Source of the DNA: Burkholderia stagnalis
GTDB lineage: Bacteria; Pseudomonadota; Gammaproteobacteria; Burkholderiales; Burkholderiaceae
DNA: 64,000 bases
Direction: 5' to 3'
Assembly (NCBI RefSeq): GCF_902830275.1
Contig: NZ_CADESW010000025.1
Coordinates: 54,428 to 118,427, forward strand
Below, in pieces: positions 48,832-57,828 of this stretch. The position numbers were made by a program, and so were the translations under genes. Below the pieces are notes generated by a model, which saw only the letters and a list, made by a program, of their open reading frames with translations, had not been told where the DNA came from and did no database searches. Position 1 is the stretch's first letter; each line of letters starts with the position of its first letter.

Positions 48832-49611
48832 TCAGCGGGCAATCTTGAACAGCCGGAAAAAGTTCTGCGTGGTCGCGTCGGCCAGCGCTTCGACGGCGAT
48901 GCCGCGCTCGGACGCGATAAAGCGTCCGACATGGCTGACGTACGCAGGTTCATTCGGCTTGCCGCGATACGGCACCGGCGCGAGGTACGGCGAATCGGTC
49001 TCGATCAGCAGCCGGTCGAGCGGCACGCGGCGCGCGACGTCCTGCACGTCGGTCGCGTTCTTGAACGTGACGATCCCCGACAGCGAGATGTGGAAGTTCT
49101 GCGCAAGCGCCTGCTCGGCGACCGGCCAGGGCTCGGTGAAGCAGTGCATCACGCCGCCCGGCACCGCCGCACGCTCCTCGGCCATGATCCGCAGCGTGTC
49201 CTCCGACGACGAGCGCGTGTGGATGATCAGCGGCTTCATCGTCGCGTGCGCGGCGCGGATGTGCGTGCGGAACCGCTCGCGCTGCCATTCCATGTCGGCG
49301 ATCGAGCGGCCTTCGAGCCGGTAGTAGTCGAGGCCCGTCTCGCCGATCGCGACGACCTTCGGGTGCGCGGCCAGCTCGACGAGCTCGGCGAGCGTCGGCT
49401 CCCGCGCGTCCTCGTGATCGGGATGGACGCCGACCGACGCGTACACGTTGTCGTGCGCGTCCGCGATCGCGAGCACGTCCGGCAGGGTCTCGAAATCGAC
49501 CGACACGCACAGCGCGTGCGTGACGTCGTGCGCGCGCATGTTCTCGAGCACGGCCGGCAGGCGGTCGGCGAGCCCCTTGAAATTGATGTGGCAATGAGAA
49601 TCGACGAACAT
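48832..49611 (-). CDS. TatD-family metal-dependent hydrolase
   Basis: 259 aa from ATG 49611. Metal-ligand motifs are all present: DSHCHINFKG at the N-terminus, IGETGLDYYR near 90, PLIIHTRSS near 128, MHCFTE near 155 and LIETDSPYLAP near 205. TatD proteins are 3'-5' DNA exonucleases or D-aminoacyl-tRNA deacylase-like enzymes. A longer frame to 50031 runs over the GNAT gene and is a shadow. It follows the holB/GNAT genes in the tmk-holB-tatD order. Confidence 0.93.
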   Translation of the reverse strand: MFVDSHCHINFKGLADRLPAVLENMRAHDVTHALCVSVDFETLPDVLAIADAHDNVYASVGVHPDHEDAREPTLAELVELAAHPKVVAIGETGLDYYRLEGRSIADMEWQRERFRTHIRAAHATMKPLIIHTRSSSEDTLRIMAEERAAVPGGVMHCFTEPWPVAEQALAQNFHISLSGIVTFKNATDVQDVARRVPLDRLLIETDSPYLAPVPYRGKPNEPAYVSHVGRFIASERGIAVEALADATTQNFFRLFKIAR

Positions 49612-49643
49612 CGTGTTTCCTGAATACGGTTGACAGGCGACGG

Positions 49644-50159
49644 CTAAGCGCCCGATGCGCGGCCGTCCAGCCGCTTCCCGACGATCACGAGATCGCGCTC
49701 GACGCCGTCGAGCACGGCCACGCGCGGCAGATGCCCCCAGCGCTCGAAGCCGAAGCGCGCGAACAGCTTCAGGCTCGCTTCGTTGTGCCCGAAGACGAAG
49801 CCGAGCGCCGTGTCGACGCCGAATTCGGGCGCGCGCGCGAGCGCCGTGTCGAGCAGCCGCGTGCCGAGCCCCTTGCCGCGCGCCGCCTCGTCGAGATAGA
49901 TGCTGATCTCGGCGGTGCGACGGTACGCCGGCCGGCCGTAGAAATCCGAGTAGCTGAGCCACGCGATCACGCGCCCGGCCTCCTCGACCACCCACAGCGG
50001 CCGCGTGCGCGGGCCGTGCGCGGCGAACCACGCCCGCCGGCTGTCGACGCTGACGGGCTCGAGATCGGCCGTGACCTGGCGCGACGCGACCGTCGAGTTG
50101 TAGATCGCGACGATCGCCGGCAGATCGGCCTCGGTCGCATCACGATAGAAATCGGTCAT
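49644..50159 (-). CDS. GNAT N-acetyltransferase (phosphinothricin acetyltransferase-like)
   Basis: 171 aa. It starts MTDFYRDATEADLPAIVAIYN, with VSVDSRRAWFAAH near 40, the acetyl-CoA-binding EARGKGLGTRLLD-type motif near 92 (AARGKGLGTRL) and LGFVFGHNEASLKLFARFGF near 118. The order matches the PAT/Bar group that acetylates phosphinothricin or methionine derivatives. Substrate not proven. It sits between tatD and holB, 42 bp past holB. Confidence 0.87.
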   Translation of the reverse strand: MTDFYRDATEADLPAIVAIYNSTVASRQVTADLEPVSVDSRRAWFAAHGPRTRPLWVVEEAGRVIAWLSYSDFYGRPAYRRTAEISIYLDEAARGKGLGTRLLDTALARAPEFGVDTALGFVFGHNEASLKLFARFGFERWGHLPRVAVLDGVERDLVIVGKRLDGRASGA

Positions 50160-50202
50160 CGCACGTCCACCCGGACTTCAAACCCCAAGATCCATCCCGC
50201 GC

Positions 50203-51234
50203 TCACGCGAACATGTCCCGGTAGCCGAGAAACAGTTCCTCGAACACCAGCCGCGCGTTGAGCGGATGGTTTTCCACCATGCGCTGACGCGTCACGGCCT
50301 TCATGAAGCGCGCGAACGCGTTCGCGTCGAGCGCGCTTGCGCAGCGCGCGAGCGCCGGCGCATGCGTCGGGAAATAGCGCGGCTCGCCGGCCATCCGCTG
50401 GGCGAGCAGGTCGTACAGCCAGCGCTGCAGCCAGCCGAGCACGAGCGGCATCGGCAGCTTCTGCAGCGCCTCGCCGCACGCGAACGGGTCGCACCCCGCG
50501 CCCGCCGCGAGCTGGCCGAGCGTGAAATCGCGCAGCGGCCGGTTCTCGTCGCTCGCGAGCGCGAGCGCCGCGAGCGGCGCGCCGCCCGCCTCGGCGAGCA
50601 GCGCCGGCGCGTCGGCGACGCCCTGCGCGGCGAGCCACGCGGCAGCGGCCTCGGGCGCGGGCACCGTCATCGGCCATTGCCGGCACCGGCTGATGATGGT
50701 CGGCAGCAGGCGGTCGATGCGCGCCGATACGAGCAGGAACACGACGCCCGGCGGCGGCTCCTCGAGCGTCTTCAGCAGCGCGTTCGACGCGGCGACGTTC
50801 AGCGCCTCGGCCGGATACAGCACGACGACGCGCGCGCCGCCGCGGTGCGAGCCGACGCCACAGAAATCCAGCAGCGCGCGCACCTGCTCGATCTTGATCT
50901 CCTTGCTCGGTGCGCGGGTCTTCTTGCCGCCGTCGTCCGCGTCCGCGGGCTTGCCGGCATCCTCCGCCGCGCCCGGCGCCTCGCCGGCGAGCGCTTCCGG
51001 CAGCACGATCCGGTAGTCCGGATGGTTGCCCTGCGCGAACCAGTTGCACGCCGCGCACGCGCCGCACGGCTCGCCGTCCGGCTGCGGCGTTTCGCACAGA
51101 AAACCCTGCGCGAGATGCTGCGCGAAGCGCAGCTTGCCGATGCCGGCCTGGCCGTGCAGCAGCAGCGCATGCGGCCATTGCGCGCGCAACTGCTGCAGGC
51201 GGTTCCAGTCGTCGGTTTGCCACGGATAGATCAT
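50203..51234 (-). CDS. holB: DNA polymerase III subunit delta-prime
   Basis: 343 aa from ATG 51234 (MIYPWQTDDWNRLQQLRAQ). It has GQAGIGK near residue 30, four Cys of a zinc site (CETPQPDGEPCGACAACNW, about 47-64), the SRC motif in ISRCRQWPM near 175 and the C-terminal collar domain. Delta-prime is the clamp-loader stator. The adjacent tmk starts 19 bp upstream. A longer frame to 51462 is a shadow of tmk. Confidence 0.94.
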   Translation of the reverse strand: MIYPWQTDDWNRLQQLRAQWPHALLLHGQAGIGKLRFAQHLAQGFLCETPQPDGEPCGACAACNWFAQGNHPDYRIVLPEALAGEAPGAAEDAGKPADADDGGKKTRAPSKEIKIEQVRALLDFCGVGSHRGGARVVVLYPAEALNVAASNALLKTLEEPPPGVVFLLVSARIDRLLPTIISRCRQWPMTVPAPEAAAAWLAAQGVADAPALLAEAGGAPLAALALASDENRPLRDFTLGQLAAGAGCDPFACGEALQKLPMPLVLGWLQRWLYDLLAQRMAGEPRYFPTHAPALARCASALDANAFARFMKAVTRQRMVENHPLNARLVFEELFLGYRDMFA

Positions 51235-51253
51235 GTGCGTCCTTGGTCGGGGC

Positions 51254-51874
51254 TTACAGCGCGGCGAGCACGCCTTCGAGCTGCTTGCGGATGTCGGGGA
51301 TCGCCTGCGTCGCGTCGACGATCGCGAAGCGGTGCGGCGCCTCTTCCGCACGCCGCAGGTATTCGCCGCGCGTGCGCGCGAAGAACGCGTCGGATTCGCT
51401 CTCGAACTTGTCGGGCATCCGCGCCGCGCCGCGCCGCTCGCTCGCGACCTGCGGCGCGACATCGAACAGCACCGTCAGGTCCGGCTGGAAGCCGCCCTGC
51501 ACCCAGCGCTCGAGCGCCTCGAGCTTGTCGCGCGGCAGCCCGCGGCCGCCGCCCTGGTACGCGAAGGTCGCGTCGGTGAAGCGGTCGGATACGACCCAGT
51601 CGCCGCGCGCGAGCGCCGGCTCGATCACGAGCGCGAGGTGCTCGCGCCGCGCGGCGAACATCAGCAGCGCCTCGGTCTCGAGGTCCATCGGCTGGTTCAG
51701 CAGGATCTCGCGCAGCTTCTCGCCGAGCTGCGTGCCGCCCGGCTCCCGCGTGACGACGACCTGCCGGCCGGCGCCGGCCAGCTTGCCCTGCAGACGTTCG
51801 CAAAACCAGTTCAGGTGGGTGGTCTTCCCCGCCCCGTCGATGCCTTCGAACGTGATGAATTTCCCGCGCGCCAT
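51254..51874 (-). CDS. tmk: thymidylate kinase
   Basis: 206 aa. P-loop FEGIDGAGKTTH at residues 9-20, TREPGGTQLG near 44 and DRFTDATFAYQGGGRG near 97 (DR-x motif and lid). It phosphorylates dTMP to dTDP. ATG 51874 overlaps the mltG stop by one base, so the pair is coupled; holB follows after 19 bp. Confidence 0.96.
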   Translation of the reverse strand: MARGKFITFEGIDGAGKTTHLNWFCERLQGKLAGAGRQVVVTREPGGTQLGEKLREILLNQPMDLETEALLMFAARREHLALVIEPALARGDWVVSDRFTDATFAYQGGGRGLPRDKLEALERWVQGGFQPDLTVLFDVAPQVASERRGAARMPDKFESESDAFFARTRGEYLRRAEEAPHRFAIVDATQAIPDIRKQLEGVLAAL

Positions 51875-52896
51875 TATTGACCTCGTATGTATTTGTCCAC
51901 GGCCTTGTTGTGATCGCCGAGCGTATCGGAGAACACGCTCGTGCCGTCGCCCTTCGCGACGAAGTAGAGCGCGCTCGTCGTCGCCGGATTGATCGCCGCC
52001 TGCAGCGCCGCGACGCCGGGCAGTGCGATCGGGGTCGGCGGCAGCCCGCGCCGGGTGTACGTATTGTAGGGAGTGTCGGCCTGCAGGTCGCGCTTGCGCA
52101 GGCGGCCGTCGTACGCGTCGCCGAGCCCGTAGATCACCGACGGATCGGTCTGCAGCGGCATGCCGATGCGCAGCCGGTTCGCGAACACGGCCGCGACGAA
52201 CGAGCGGTCGGCCGCATGCCCGGTTTCCTTCTCGACGATCGACGCGATCGTCAGCGCTTCGTAAGGCGTCTTGTACGGCAGGCCCGGCGCACGCGCCGCC
52301 CAGGCCTCGTCGAGGCGCGTCTGCATCAGGCGATACGCGCGCCGGTAGATGTTCAGGTCGCTCGTGCCCTTGTCGAACAGGTAGGTGTCCGGAAAGAACA
52401 GCCCTTCGCCGCTGCCTCGCCGGACCGTGCCGTCCGGCGCGCCGATCGCGCGCAGCAGGTCGGCGTCGCTCATGCCGGCCGTCGTGTGCACGAGATCCGG
52501 ATTGCCGTCGAGTTCCGCGCGCATCCGCTTGAAGGTCCAGCCTTCGATCACGGTCGCGACGAATTCGTTGACGTCGCCGCGCGCGATCTTCTGCAGCACC
52601 TCGTACGGCGTGACGCCGGTCTTGAACTCGTAGTTCCCGGACTTGAGCTGGCTCGACAGGCCGAGCACGCGCGTCATCGCGACGAAGACGAACGGCTGGA
52701 CCGGCACGCCGCCGCGCTTCAATTGCTGCGCGACGCTCTTCACGCTGCTGCGCGGCTTGATCGTGACGTCGAGCGACGCGGCGCCGAGCAGCAGCGGCCG
52801 GGTCGCCCAGTAATACACGCCGCCGACGCCGGCGCCGGCCGCAACGACGGCCGCCACCGCGACCGTCGCGACGCATTTCTTCAGTAGGGACAGCAC
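51874..52896 (-). CDS. mltG: endolytic murein transglycosylase MltG
   Basis: 340 aa from GTG 52896. One N-terminal membrane helix (about 10-30), a LysM-like region (VKSVAQQLKRGGVP) and the YceG domain, with the catalytic Glu in LTIASIVEKETGHA near 210 and DPSVIYGLGDAY near 252. It cuts nascent glycan strands on the periplasmic side. It heads the mltG-tmk-holB-tatD set and is divergent from ygfZ. A TTGAAA-N16-TTTAAA pair (52911-52938, minus) could be its promoter, but the leader would be very short. Confidence 0.93.
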   Translation of the reverse strand: MLSLLKKCVATVAVAAVVAAGAGVGGVYYWATRPLLLGAASLDVTIKPRSSVKSVAQQLKRGGVPVQPFVFVAMTRVLGLSSQLKSGNYEFKTGVTPYEVLQKIARGDVNEFVATVIEGWTFKRMRAELDGNPDLVHTTAGMSDADLLRAIGAPDGTVRRGSGEGLFFPDTYLFDKGTSDLNIYRRAYRLMQTRLDEAWAARAPGLPYKTPYEALTIASIVEKETGHAADRSFVAAVFANRLRIGMPLQTDPSVIYGLGDAYDGRLRKRDLQADTPYNTYTRRGLPPTPIALPGVAALQAAINPATTSALYFVAKGDGTSVFSDTLGDHNKAVDKYIRGQ

Positions 52897-53236
52897 AATG
52901 GGTGTTTGACTTTAAAGCGGTAAATCGCTGATTTTCAACAGAAAGTCGCTCGACGGCGAGCCGTGGGGCCGGCCGCGTTCGTGGATTCCCGGGGGTGTTG
53001 AGCCCTGTATTGTATCGATGTGGGCACGCTTTGGTCAGCGCATCGCGCCGCGACGCGCCCGCAATGCTGCGCGGCCGGCCCGGCGCACATGACATCGCCA
53101 TGCCTTGCCGCACAAGGCCCTGACACGCGTCACACAAGCCTCACTCCAGTAAGGGCATGCCAAACGCGACTTCGGCAAGGCCCATATAATGTTCGTTCGC
53201 CTACGCCAAAGTCGGAATCGACTGTTCCCTCATTCC
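52897..53236. other. divergent mltG-ygfZ intergenic region
   Basis: 340 bp. It has a TATAAT at 53185-53190 pointing to ygfZ without a good -35, and the possible mltG promoter at 52911-52938. No other gene, RNA or repeat was recognised. Confidence 0.4.
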
Positions 53237-54274
53237 ATGAGCACTCCGTTCGCCTCAACGGCCGCCCCGGCTGCCGCCCCCGCATCGCTCCCCGTCTTTC
53301 CCCGCCCGCCGGCCGCCGATTTCGACGCGGCGGGCGCATACATGCTGCTTCCGCAATTCGGCGTGATCGACGTCGCGGGCGACGACGCGGCCACCTTCCT
53401 GCACAGCCAGCTGACCAACGACATCGAGCACCTCGACCCCGCGAGCGCGCGGCTCGCCGGCTACTGTTCGCCGAAGGGCCGCCTGCTCGCGTCGTTCCTC
53501 GCATGGCGCGCCGGCCACGACGTGCGCCTGCTGGTGTCGAAGGACGTGCAGGCCGCGGCGCAGAAGCGGCTGTCGATGTTCGTGCTGCGCGCGAAGGCCA
53601 AGCTGACGGATGCCAGCGGCGCGCTCGCCGTGGTCGGCTTCGCCGGCGACGTGCGCGCGGCGCTGTCGGGCATCTTCGACGCGCTGCCGGACGGCGTGCA
53701 CGTGAAGGTCGACGGCCCCGCCGGCGCGCTGATCCGCATGCCGGACGCCGCCGGCAAGCCGCGCTATCTGTGGATCGGCCCGCGCGCGGAGGTCGACGCG
53801 CGCCTCGCCGCGCTCGACGGCAAGCTGCCGGCCGTATCGCCGGCCGTGTGGGACTGGCTCGACGTCCGCGCGGGCGAACCGCGCGTCACGCAGCCGGCGG
53901 TCGAGCAGTTCGTGCCGCAAATGATCAATTTCGACGTGATCGGCGCGGTGAACTTCCGCAAGGGCTGCTATCCGGGCCAGGAGATCGTCGCCCGCAGCCA
54001 GTATCGCGGCACGATCAAGCGCCGCACGGCGCTCGCACACGTCGCGGGCGACACCGATGCGGTGCACGCCGGCATCGAACTGTTTCACAGCGACGACCCC
54101 GGCCAGCCGTGCGGGATGATCGTCAATGCGGCGGCCGCGCCGGCCGGCGGTGTCGACGCGCTGGTCGAGATCAAGCTCGCCGCGCTGGACAGCGGCAGCG
54201 TGCATCTCGGCGCGGCGGACGGCCCGGCGCTCGCGTTCGAGCCGCTGCCGTACGCATGGCCGACGGAAGTGTGA
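53237..54274 (+). CDS. ygfZ: YgfZ/GcvT-domain folate-binding protein
   Basis: 345 aa from ATG 53237. The N-terminal GcvT-like folate fold has DAATFLHSQLTNDIEHL near residue 50, and the YgfZ signature KGCYPGQEIVARSQYRG is near 246, with its single reactive Cys. YgfZ supports assembly and repair of some Fe-S enzymes. The start at 53189 would add 16 residues without a ribosome site. It is separated from the NRDE gene by 73 bp. Confidence 0.9.
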   Translation: MSTPFASTAAPAAAPASLPVFPRPPAADFDAAGAYMLLPQFGVIDVAGDDAATFLHSQLTNDIEHLDPASARLAGYCSPKGRLLASFLAWRAGHDVRLLVSKDVQAAAQKRLSMFVLRAKAKLTDASGALAVVGFAGDVRAALSGIFDALPDGVHVKVDGPAGALIRMPDAAGKPRYLWIGPRAEVDARLAALDGKLPAVSPAVWDWLDVRAGEPRVTQPAVEQFVPQMINFDVIGAVNFRKGCYPGQEIVARSQYRGTIKRRTALAHVAGDTDAVHAGIELFHSDDPGQPCGMIVNAAAAPAGGVDALVEIKLAALDSGSVHLGAADGPALAFEPLPYAWPTEV

Positions 54275-54347
54275 CCCTTTCCCCCCTTCGTACGCCGGCC
54301 TTCGCTTCACGGCCGGCGCCCGAGGTTTCAAGCGAGAGATTCGCCCG

Positions 54348-55193
54348 ATGTGTCTGATTGCCTTCGACTGGCAGCCTGATGCCGCCGCCGGTCCCGTGTT
54401 CACCCTTGTCGCCAACCGTGACGAGTTCTTCCGCCGCACCAGCGCGCCGCTGTCGTGGTGGGAAGAAGCGCCCGGCGTGCTGGCCGGCCGCGATCTCGAA
54501 GCCGGCGGCACGTGGCTCGGCGTATCGCGCGACGGGCGTTTCGCCGCGCTGACGAACTATCGTGCGCCGTTCGACATCCGCGCGGGCGCACCGACCCGCG
54601 GCAAGCTCGTGTCCGACTACCTGAGCGGCCCGCCTGCCGCGCCGCTCGACTATCTCGCGCGGCTCGCCGAGCACGCGGCGGTGTACAACGGCTTCAACCT
54701 GCTGGTCGGCGACTGGAAGCGGCGCGAGCTCGCGTGGTTCTGCAACCGCGCGGCCGAAGGCGCGAGCGGCGTCGACGCGCCCGCGCGCGTGCCCGCCGGC
54801 GTGCATGCGCTGTCGAACGCGCGGCTCGACACGCCCTGGCCGAAGGTGGTGCGCAAGCGCGCCGAACTCGGCACGCGGCTGACCGATGATCCGGCCCCGC
54901 CGCTCGACGACCTGATCGCGATGATGCGCGACCCGCACATCGCCGCCGACGACGCGCTGCCGCACACGGGCATTCCGCTCGAGCGCGAGCGCGCGCTGTC
55001 GGCCGCGTTCATCGAGACGCCGGAGTACGGCACGCGCGGCACCACCGCGCTGCGCGTCACGATGAAGGAAGGGGTGCGGCTGACGGTCGAGATCAAGGAA
55101 CGCTGCGACGACGACGGTTCGCACCGCATCGTCCGGCCCGGCGCGTTCGAGCGCGCGTTCACGTTCGACATCGACGCGGCACAGGCGCGCTGA
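54348..55193 (+). CDS. NRDE (TANGO2) family protein
   Basis: 281 aa. Starts MCLIAFDWQP with Cys2 as the likely N-terminal nucleophile after Met removal. The eponymous NRDE is in TLVANRDEFFRR near 24, followed by GRDLEAGGTWLGVSRDGRFA and TNYRAPF. It has an Ntn-hydrolase-like fold; TANGO2 is implicated in haem/lipid handling, but the bacterial role is uncertain. ATG 54348 is strongly favoured since the Cys must be residue 2. It is probably cotranscribed with ygfZ. Confidence 0.88.
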   Translation: MCLIAFDWQPDAAAGPVFTLVANRDEFFRRTSAPLSWWEEAPGVLAGRDLEAGGTWLGVSRDGRFAALTNYRAPFDIRAGAPTRGKLVSDYLSGPPAAPLDYLARLAEHAAVYNGFNLLVGDWKRRELAWFCNRAAEGASGVDAPARVPAGVHALSNARLDTPWPKVVRKRAELGTRLTDDPAPPLDDLIAMMRDPHIAADDALPHTGIPLERERALSAAFIETPEYGTRGTTALRVTMKEGVRLTVEIKERCDDDGSHRIVRPGAFERAFTFDIDAAQAR

Positions 55194-55211
55194 CGCACCG
55201 CCATCGCACGC

Positions 55212-55652
55212 TCACGGCGCGCGCGTCATTTCGACGTGCGGCACGCCGATCTCGACGAACGGATCGCCGATCGCCGTGAAGCCGTGCCGGACGTAGAACG
55301 GCACGGCGGCTGCCTGCGCATAGAGCCGCACGAGCGGCTCGCCGCGGCGCCGCGCCTCGTCCATCAGCGCGCACAGCACCGCGGAACCGGCGCCCTGCCC
55401 GCGCGCGCCGGCCAGCACCGCGACGCGGCCGATCGTGCCCGACGGCAGCAGCCGCCCGGTCGCGATCGCGCAACGCGTGCCCGCCGCGGCGTCGAACCGG
55501 TAGGCGACCGCATGGCGCGACAGTGGATCGTCGTCGTCGAGTTCCCATTCCGGCGGAATGCGCTGCTCGCGCACGAACACCGCGTCGCGAATGCGCGCGG
55601 CGTCGCCGCCGAGCCTCGCCCAGTCGCCCGTCTCTACCACGCAGTCCGCCAT
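55212..55652 (-). CDS. GNAT N-acetyltransferase
   Basis: 146 aa. RDAVFVREQRIPPEWELDDDDP near residue 23 and the acetyl-CoA site VLAGARGQGAGSAVLCALM near 78 identify the ElaA-like GNAT group. FYVRHGFTAIGDPF near 118 and the ending GVPHVEM support it. Substrate unknown. It lies 28 bp past an alpha/beta hydrolase gene on the same strand. Confidence 0.85.
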   Translation of the reverse strand: MADCVVETGDWARLGGDAARIRDAVFVREQRIPPEWELDDDDPLSRHAVAYRFDAAAGTRCAIATGRLLPSGTIGRVAVLAGARGQGAGSAVLCALMDEARRRGEPLVRLYAQAAAVPFYVRHGFTAIGDPFVEIGVPHVEMTRAP

Positions 55653-55680
55653 ATGCGCCCTCCGCGCGGCCGTGCCGCCG

Positions 55681-56640
55681 TCAGATCTCGTCGAATGCCG
55701 CCTTCAGCGCCGCCACCGCATCCGCGTGCGCGGCGCGCACCTCGGGCACGAAGCCGCCCATCTTGAAGAATTCGTGAATCATCCCCGCGTAGCAGGTCAG
55801 CGTGACGGGAACACCCGCCGCGCGCAGCTTGTCCGCATACGCGGCGCCCTCGTCGCCGAGCGGATCGTATTCGGCGGTCGCGATCCACGCGGGCGCGACG
55901 CCCGCGAACGACGGCGCGCCGCGGGTGCCGTCGAGCGGCGCGAACCGCCAGTCGTCGCGGTCGGACGGCTCGCGCAGGTATTGCGAGAAGAACCACTGGA
56001 TCGTGTCCTGCGACAGCAGGTAGCCGTTCGCGAGCCGCGCGTGCGAATCGGTCTGCTGATGGCCGGTCACGCCCGGATAGATCAGCAGCTGCAGCGCGAG
56101 CCGGATGCCCGCGTCGCGCGCCAGCGCCGCGCAGACGGTTGCGAGCGTGCCGCCCGCGCTGTCGCCGCCGATCGCGAGCCGCGCCGCGTCGATGCCGAAC
56201 GCGACGGCCTCGCGATGCAGCCAGCGCAGTGCGTCGTCCGCATCGTTCACCGCGGTCGGAAACTTGTGTTCGGGCGCGAGCCGATAGTCGACCGACAGCA
56301 CCGCGCATTGCGCATCGCGCGCGAACATCCGGCACAGCGCGTCGTGCGTGTCGACGCTGCCCACCGTGAAACCGCCGCCGTGGTAATAGACCAGCGCCGG
56401 CAGCGGCTCGGCGAGGCTCGGCGCGACCGGCAGGTAGAGGCGCGCGCCGATCGAGCGGCCGTCGCGGGTCGGCACGACGCAATCGTCGACCGAATGCATC
56501 GGCGCGGGCATCACGTCGAGGATCGGCGCGCTCTTCTCGTAGGCCGCGCGCGCCTGCTGCGGCGTCTGGTGATGATAGGACGGACGTTTCGCGCGCTCGA
56601 CCATGTCGAGTATCTGGGCGATCTTCGGATTCAGCGGCAT
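55681..56640 (-). CDS. alpha/beta hydrolase (HSL-type esterase)
   Basis: 319 aa from ATG 56640. The oxyanion motif HGGGFTVGS is near residue 84, the nucleophile GDSAGGTL near 152, Asp in YDPLGDEG near 252 and His in GMIHEFF near 283: the complete HSL/family IV esterase set. It probably hydrolyses short-chain esters. The frame upstream to 56973 belongs to a shadow overlapping the curA-like gene. Confidence 0.9.
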   Translation of the reverse strand: MPLNPKIAQILDMVERAKRPSYHHQTPQQARAAYEKSAPILDVMPAPMHSVDDCVVPTRDGRSIGARLYLPVAPSLAEPLPALVYYHGGGFTVGSVDTHDALCRMFARDAQCAVLSVDYRLAPEHKFPTAVNDADDALRWLHREAVAFGIDAARLAIGGDSAGGTLATVCAALARDAGIRLALQLLIYPGVTGHQQTDSHARLANGYLLSQDTIQWFFSQYLREPSDRDDWRFAPLDGTRGAPSFAGVAPAWIATAEYDPLGDEGAAYADKLRAAGVPVTLTCYAGMIHEFFKMGGFVPEVRAAHADAVAALKAAFDEI

Positions 56641-56702
56641 CGAAATACCGGCGCCTGCGCGGCGCCGCTCACGGACAAGCGTCGTATGATGCCACGCCCG
56701 CG

Positions 56703-57701
56703 TCAGACGAGCTGGACGAGCTGCTTGCCGAAATTGTGGCCCTTCAGCATCCCTAGGAAGGCTTCCGGCGCACGCTCGAGCCCGCACGCGATCGACTCGC
56801 GGTAATGCAGCTGCTTCGTCGCGACGAGCTCCGTCAGCTCCGCGAGCGCCGGCGGCCATGCGTCCGGATGCTCGAACACGATGAAACCCTGCATTCTCAG
56901 CCGCGAGCGCAGGATCAGCGCGGGATTCGTCAGCGGCGCGCTCGCGCCGTCGTAGGCTGCGATCATCCCGCACACGGCGATGCGGCCGAACGCGTTCATG
57001 CGGGCCATCGTCGCGTCCAGCACCGCGCCGCCGACGTTCTCGAAGCAGCCGTCAACGCCGTCGGGCGTCGCGGCCGCGAGATCGTCGACGAGCCGGCCGG
57101 CCTTGTAGTCGACGCATGCGTCGAAGCCGAGCGTGTCGACGACGTAGCGGCATTTGTCGGGGCCACCCGCGATGCCGACCGCGCGACACCCGGCGCGCTT
57201 CGCGAGCTGGCCGACGACGCTGCCGACCGCGCCGCTCGCGGCGCTGACGACCACCGTCTCGCCGGCGTTCGGCACGATGATCCGGTTCAGCCCGTACCAC
57301 GCGGTGACACCCGGCATCCCGGTTACGCCGAGGCAAGCCGACAGCGGCACACGCGACGTGTCGACCTTGCGCAGCCCGTGTCCGTCGGACGTGCCGTATT
57401 CCTGCCAGCCGAGGGTGCCGACCACGCGATCGCCGACCGCGAAGCCCGGATGCCGCGACTCGATCACCTCGCCCGCCGTGCCGCCGATCATCACCTCGTC
57501 GAGCGGCTGCGGTTCCGCGTACGACTTCGCGTCGCTCATGCGGCCGCGCATGTACGGATCGAGCGACAGGAAATGGTTGCGCACGCGCACTTCGCCGCTG
57601 GCGAGCGGTGCAAGCGGCGTCTCCACGAGCCGGAAGTTGTCGACGCTCGCCGCGCCCTGCGGACGCGACACGAGCAGGATCTGACGATTGACGACGCTCA
57701 T
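56703..57701 (-). CDS. NADP-dependent CurA/MDR-type reductase
   Basis: 332 aa, zinc-free medium-chain dehydrogenase of the CurA/PTGR group: MSVVNRQILLVSRPQG, FLSLDPYMRGRM near residue 45, nucleotide-binding SAASGAVGSVVGQLAKRAG near 155 and FENVGGAVLDATM near 220. It reduces alkenal/alkenone double bonds (curcumin reductase is the E. coli example). Its 5' leader contains copy B of a repeated structured element. It is 62 bp upstream of the hydrolase gene. Confidence 0.9.
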   Translation of the reverse strand: MSVVNRQILLVSRPQGAASVDNFRLVETPLAPLASGEVRVRNHFLSLDPYMRGRMSDAKSYAEPQPLDEVMIGGTAGEVIESRHPGFAVGDRVVGTLGWQEYGTSDGHGLRKVDTSRVPLSACLGVTGMPGVTAWYGLNRIIVPNAGETVVVSAASGAVGSVVGQLAKRAGCRAVGIAGGPDKCRYVVDTLGFDACVDYKAGRLVDDLAAATPDGVDGCFENVGGAVLDATMARMNAFGRIAVCGMIAAYDGASAPLTNPALILRSRLRMQGFIVFEHPDAWPPALAELTELVATKQLHYRESIACGLERAPEAFLGMLKGHNFGKQLVQLV

Positions 57702-57709
57702 CGCTGCCT

Positions 57710-57753
57710 CCTGTCGACCCGAGCCGGCGCTTCAGCGCCGACGCGGGCCCCAT
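57710..57753 (-). repeat. structured leader repeat, copy B (upstream of curA-like gene)
   Basis: On the minus strand: ATGGGGCCCG, CGTC, GGCGCTGAAGCGCC, GGCT, CGGGTCGACAGGAGG. CCCG pairs with CGGG around the central GGCGC/GCGCC hairpin, and the AGGAGG is the ribosome site of the downstream gene. Copy A (36119-36170) has CCGG/CCGG in the same place, so the outer stem is kept with changed bases. Confidence 0.6.
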
Positions 57754-57785
57754 GCCCTGCAGCGCGCTGCAGCCCGCCGCAGGAA

Positions 57786-57817
57786 GAAAAACGGCCCTGC
57801 CGGACCGGCAGGGCCGC
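57786..57817 (-). terminator. terminator of the Dabb-thioesterase pair
   Basis: GCGGCCCTGCC and GGCAGGGCCGT form a near-perfect stem with a short loop; on the minus strand it is followed by TTTTCTTCC. It lies 12 bp past the thioesterase gene. Confidence 0.85.
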
Positions 57818-57828
57818 GCATTGCCGGC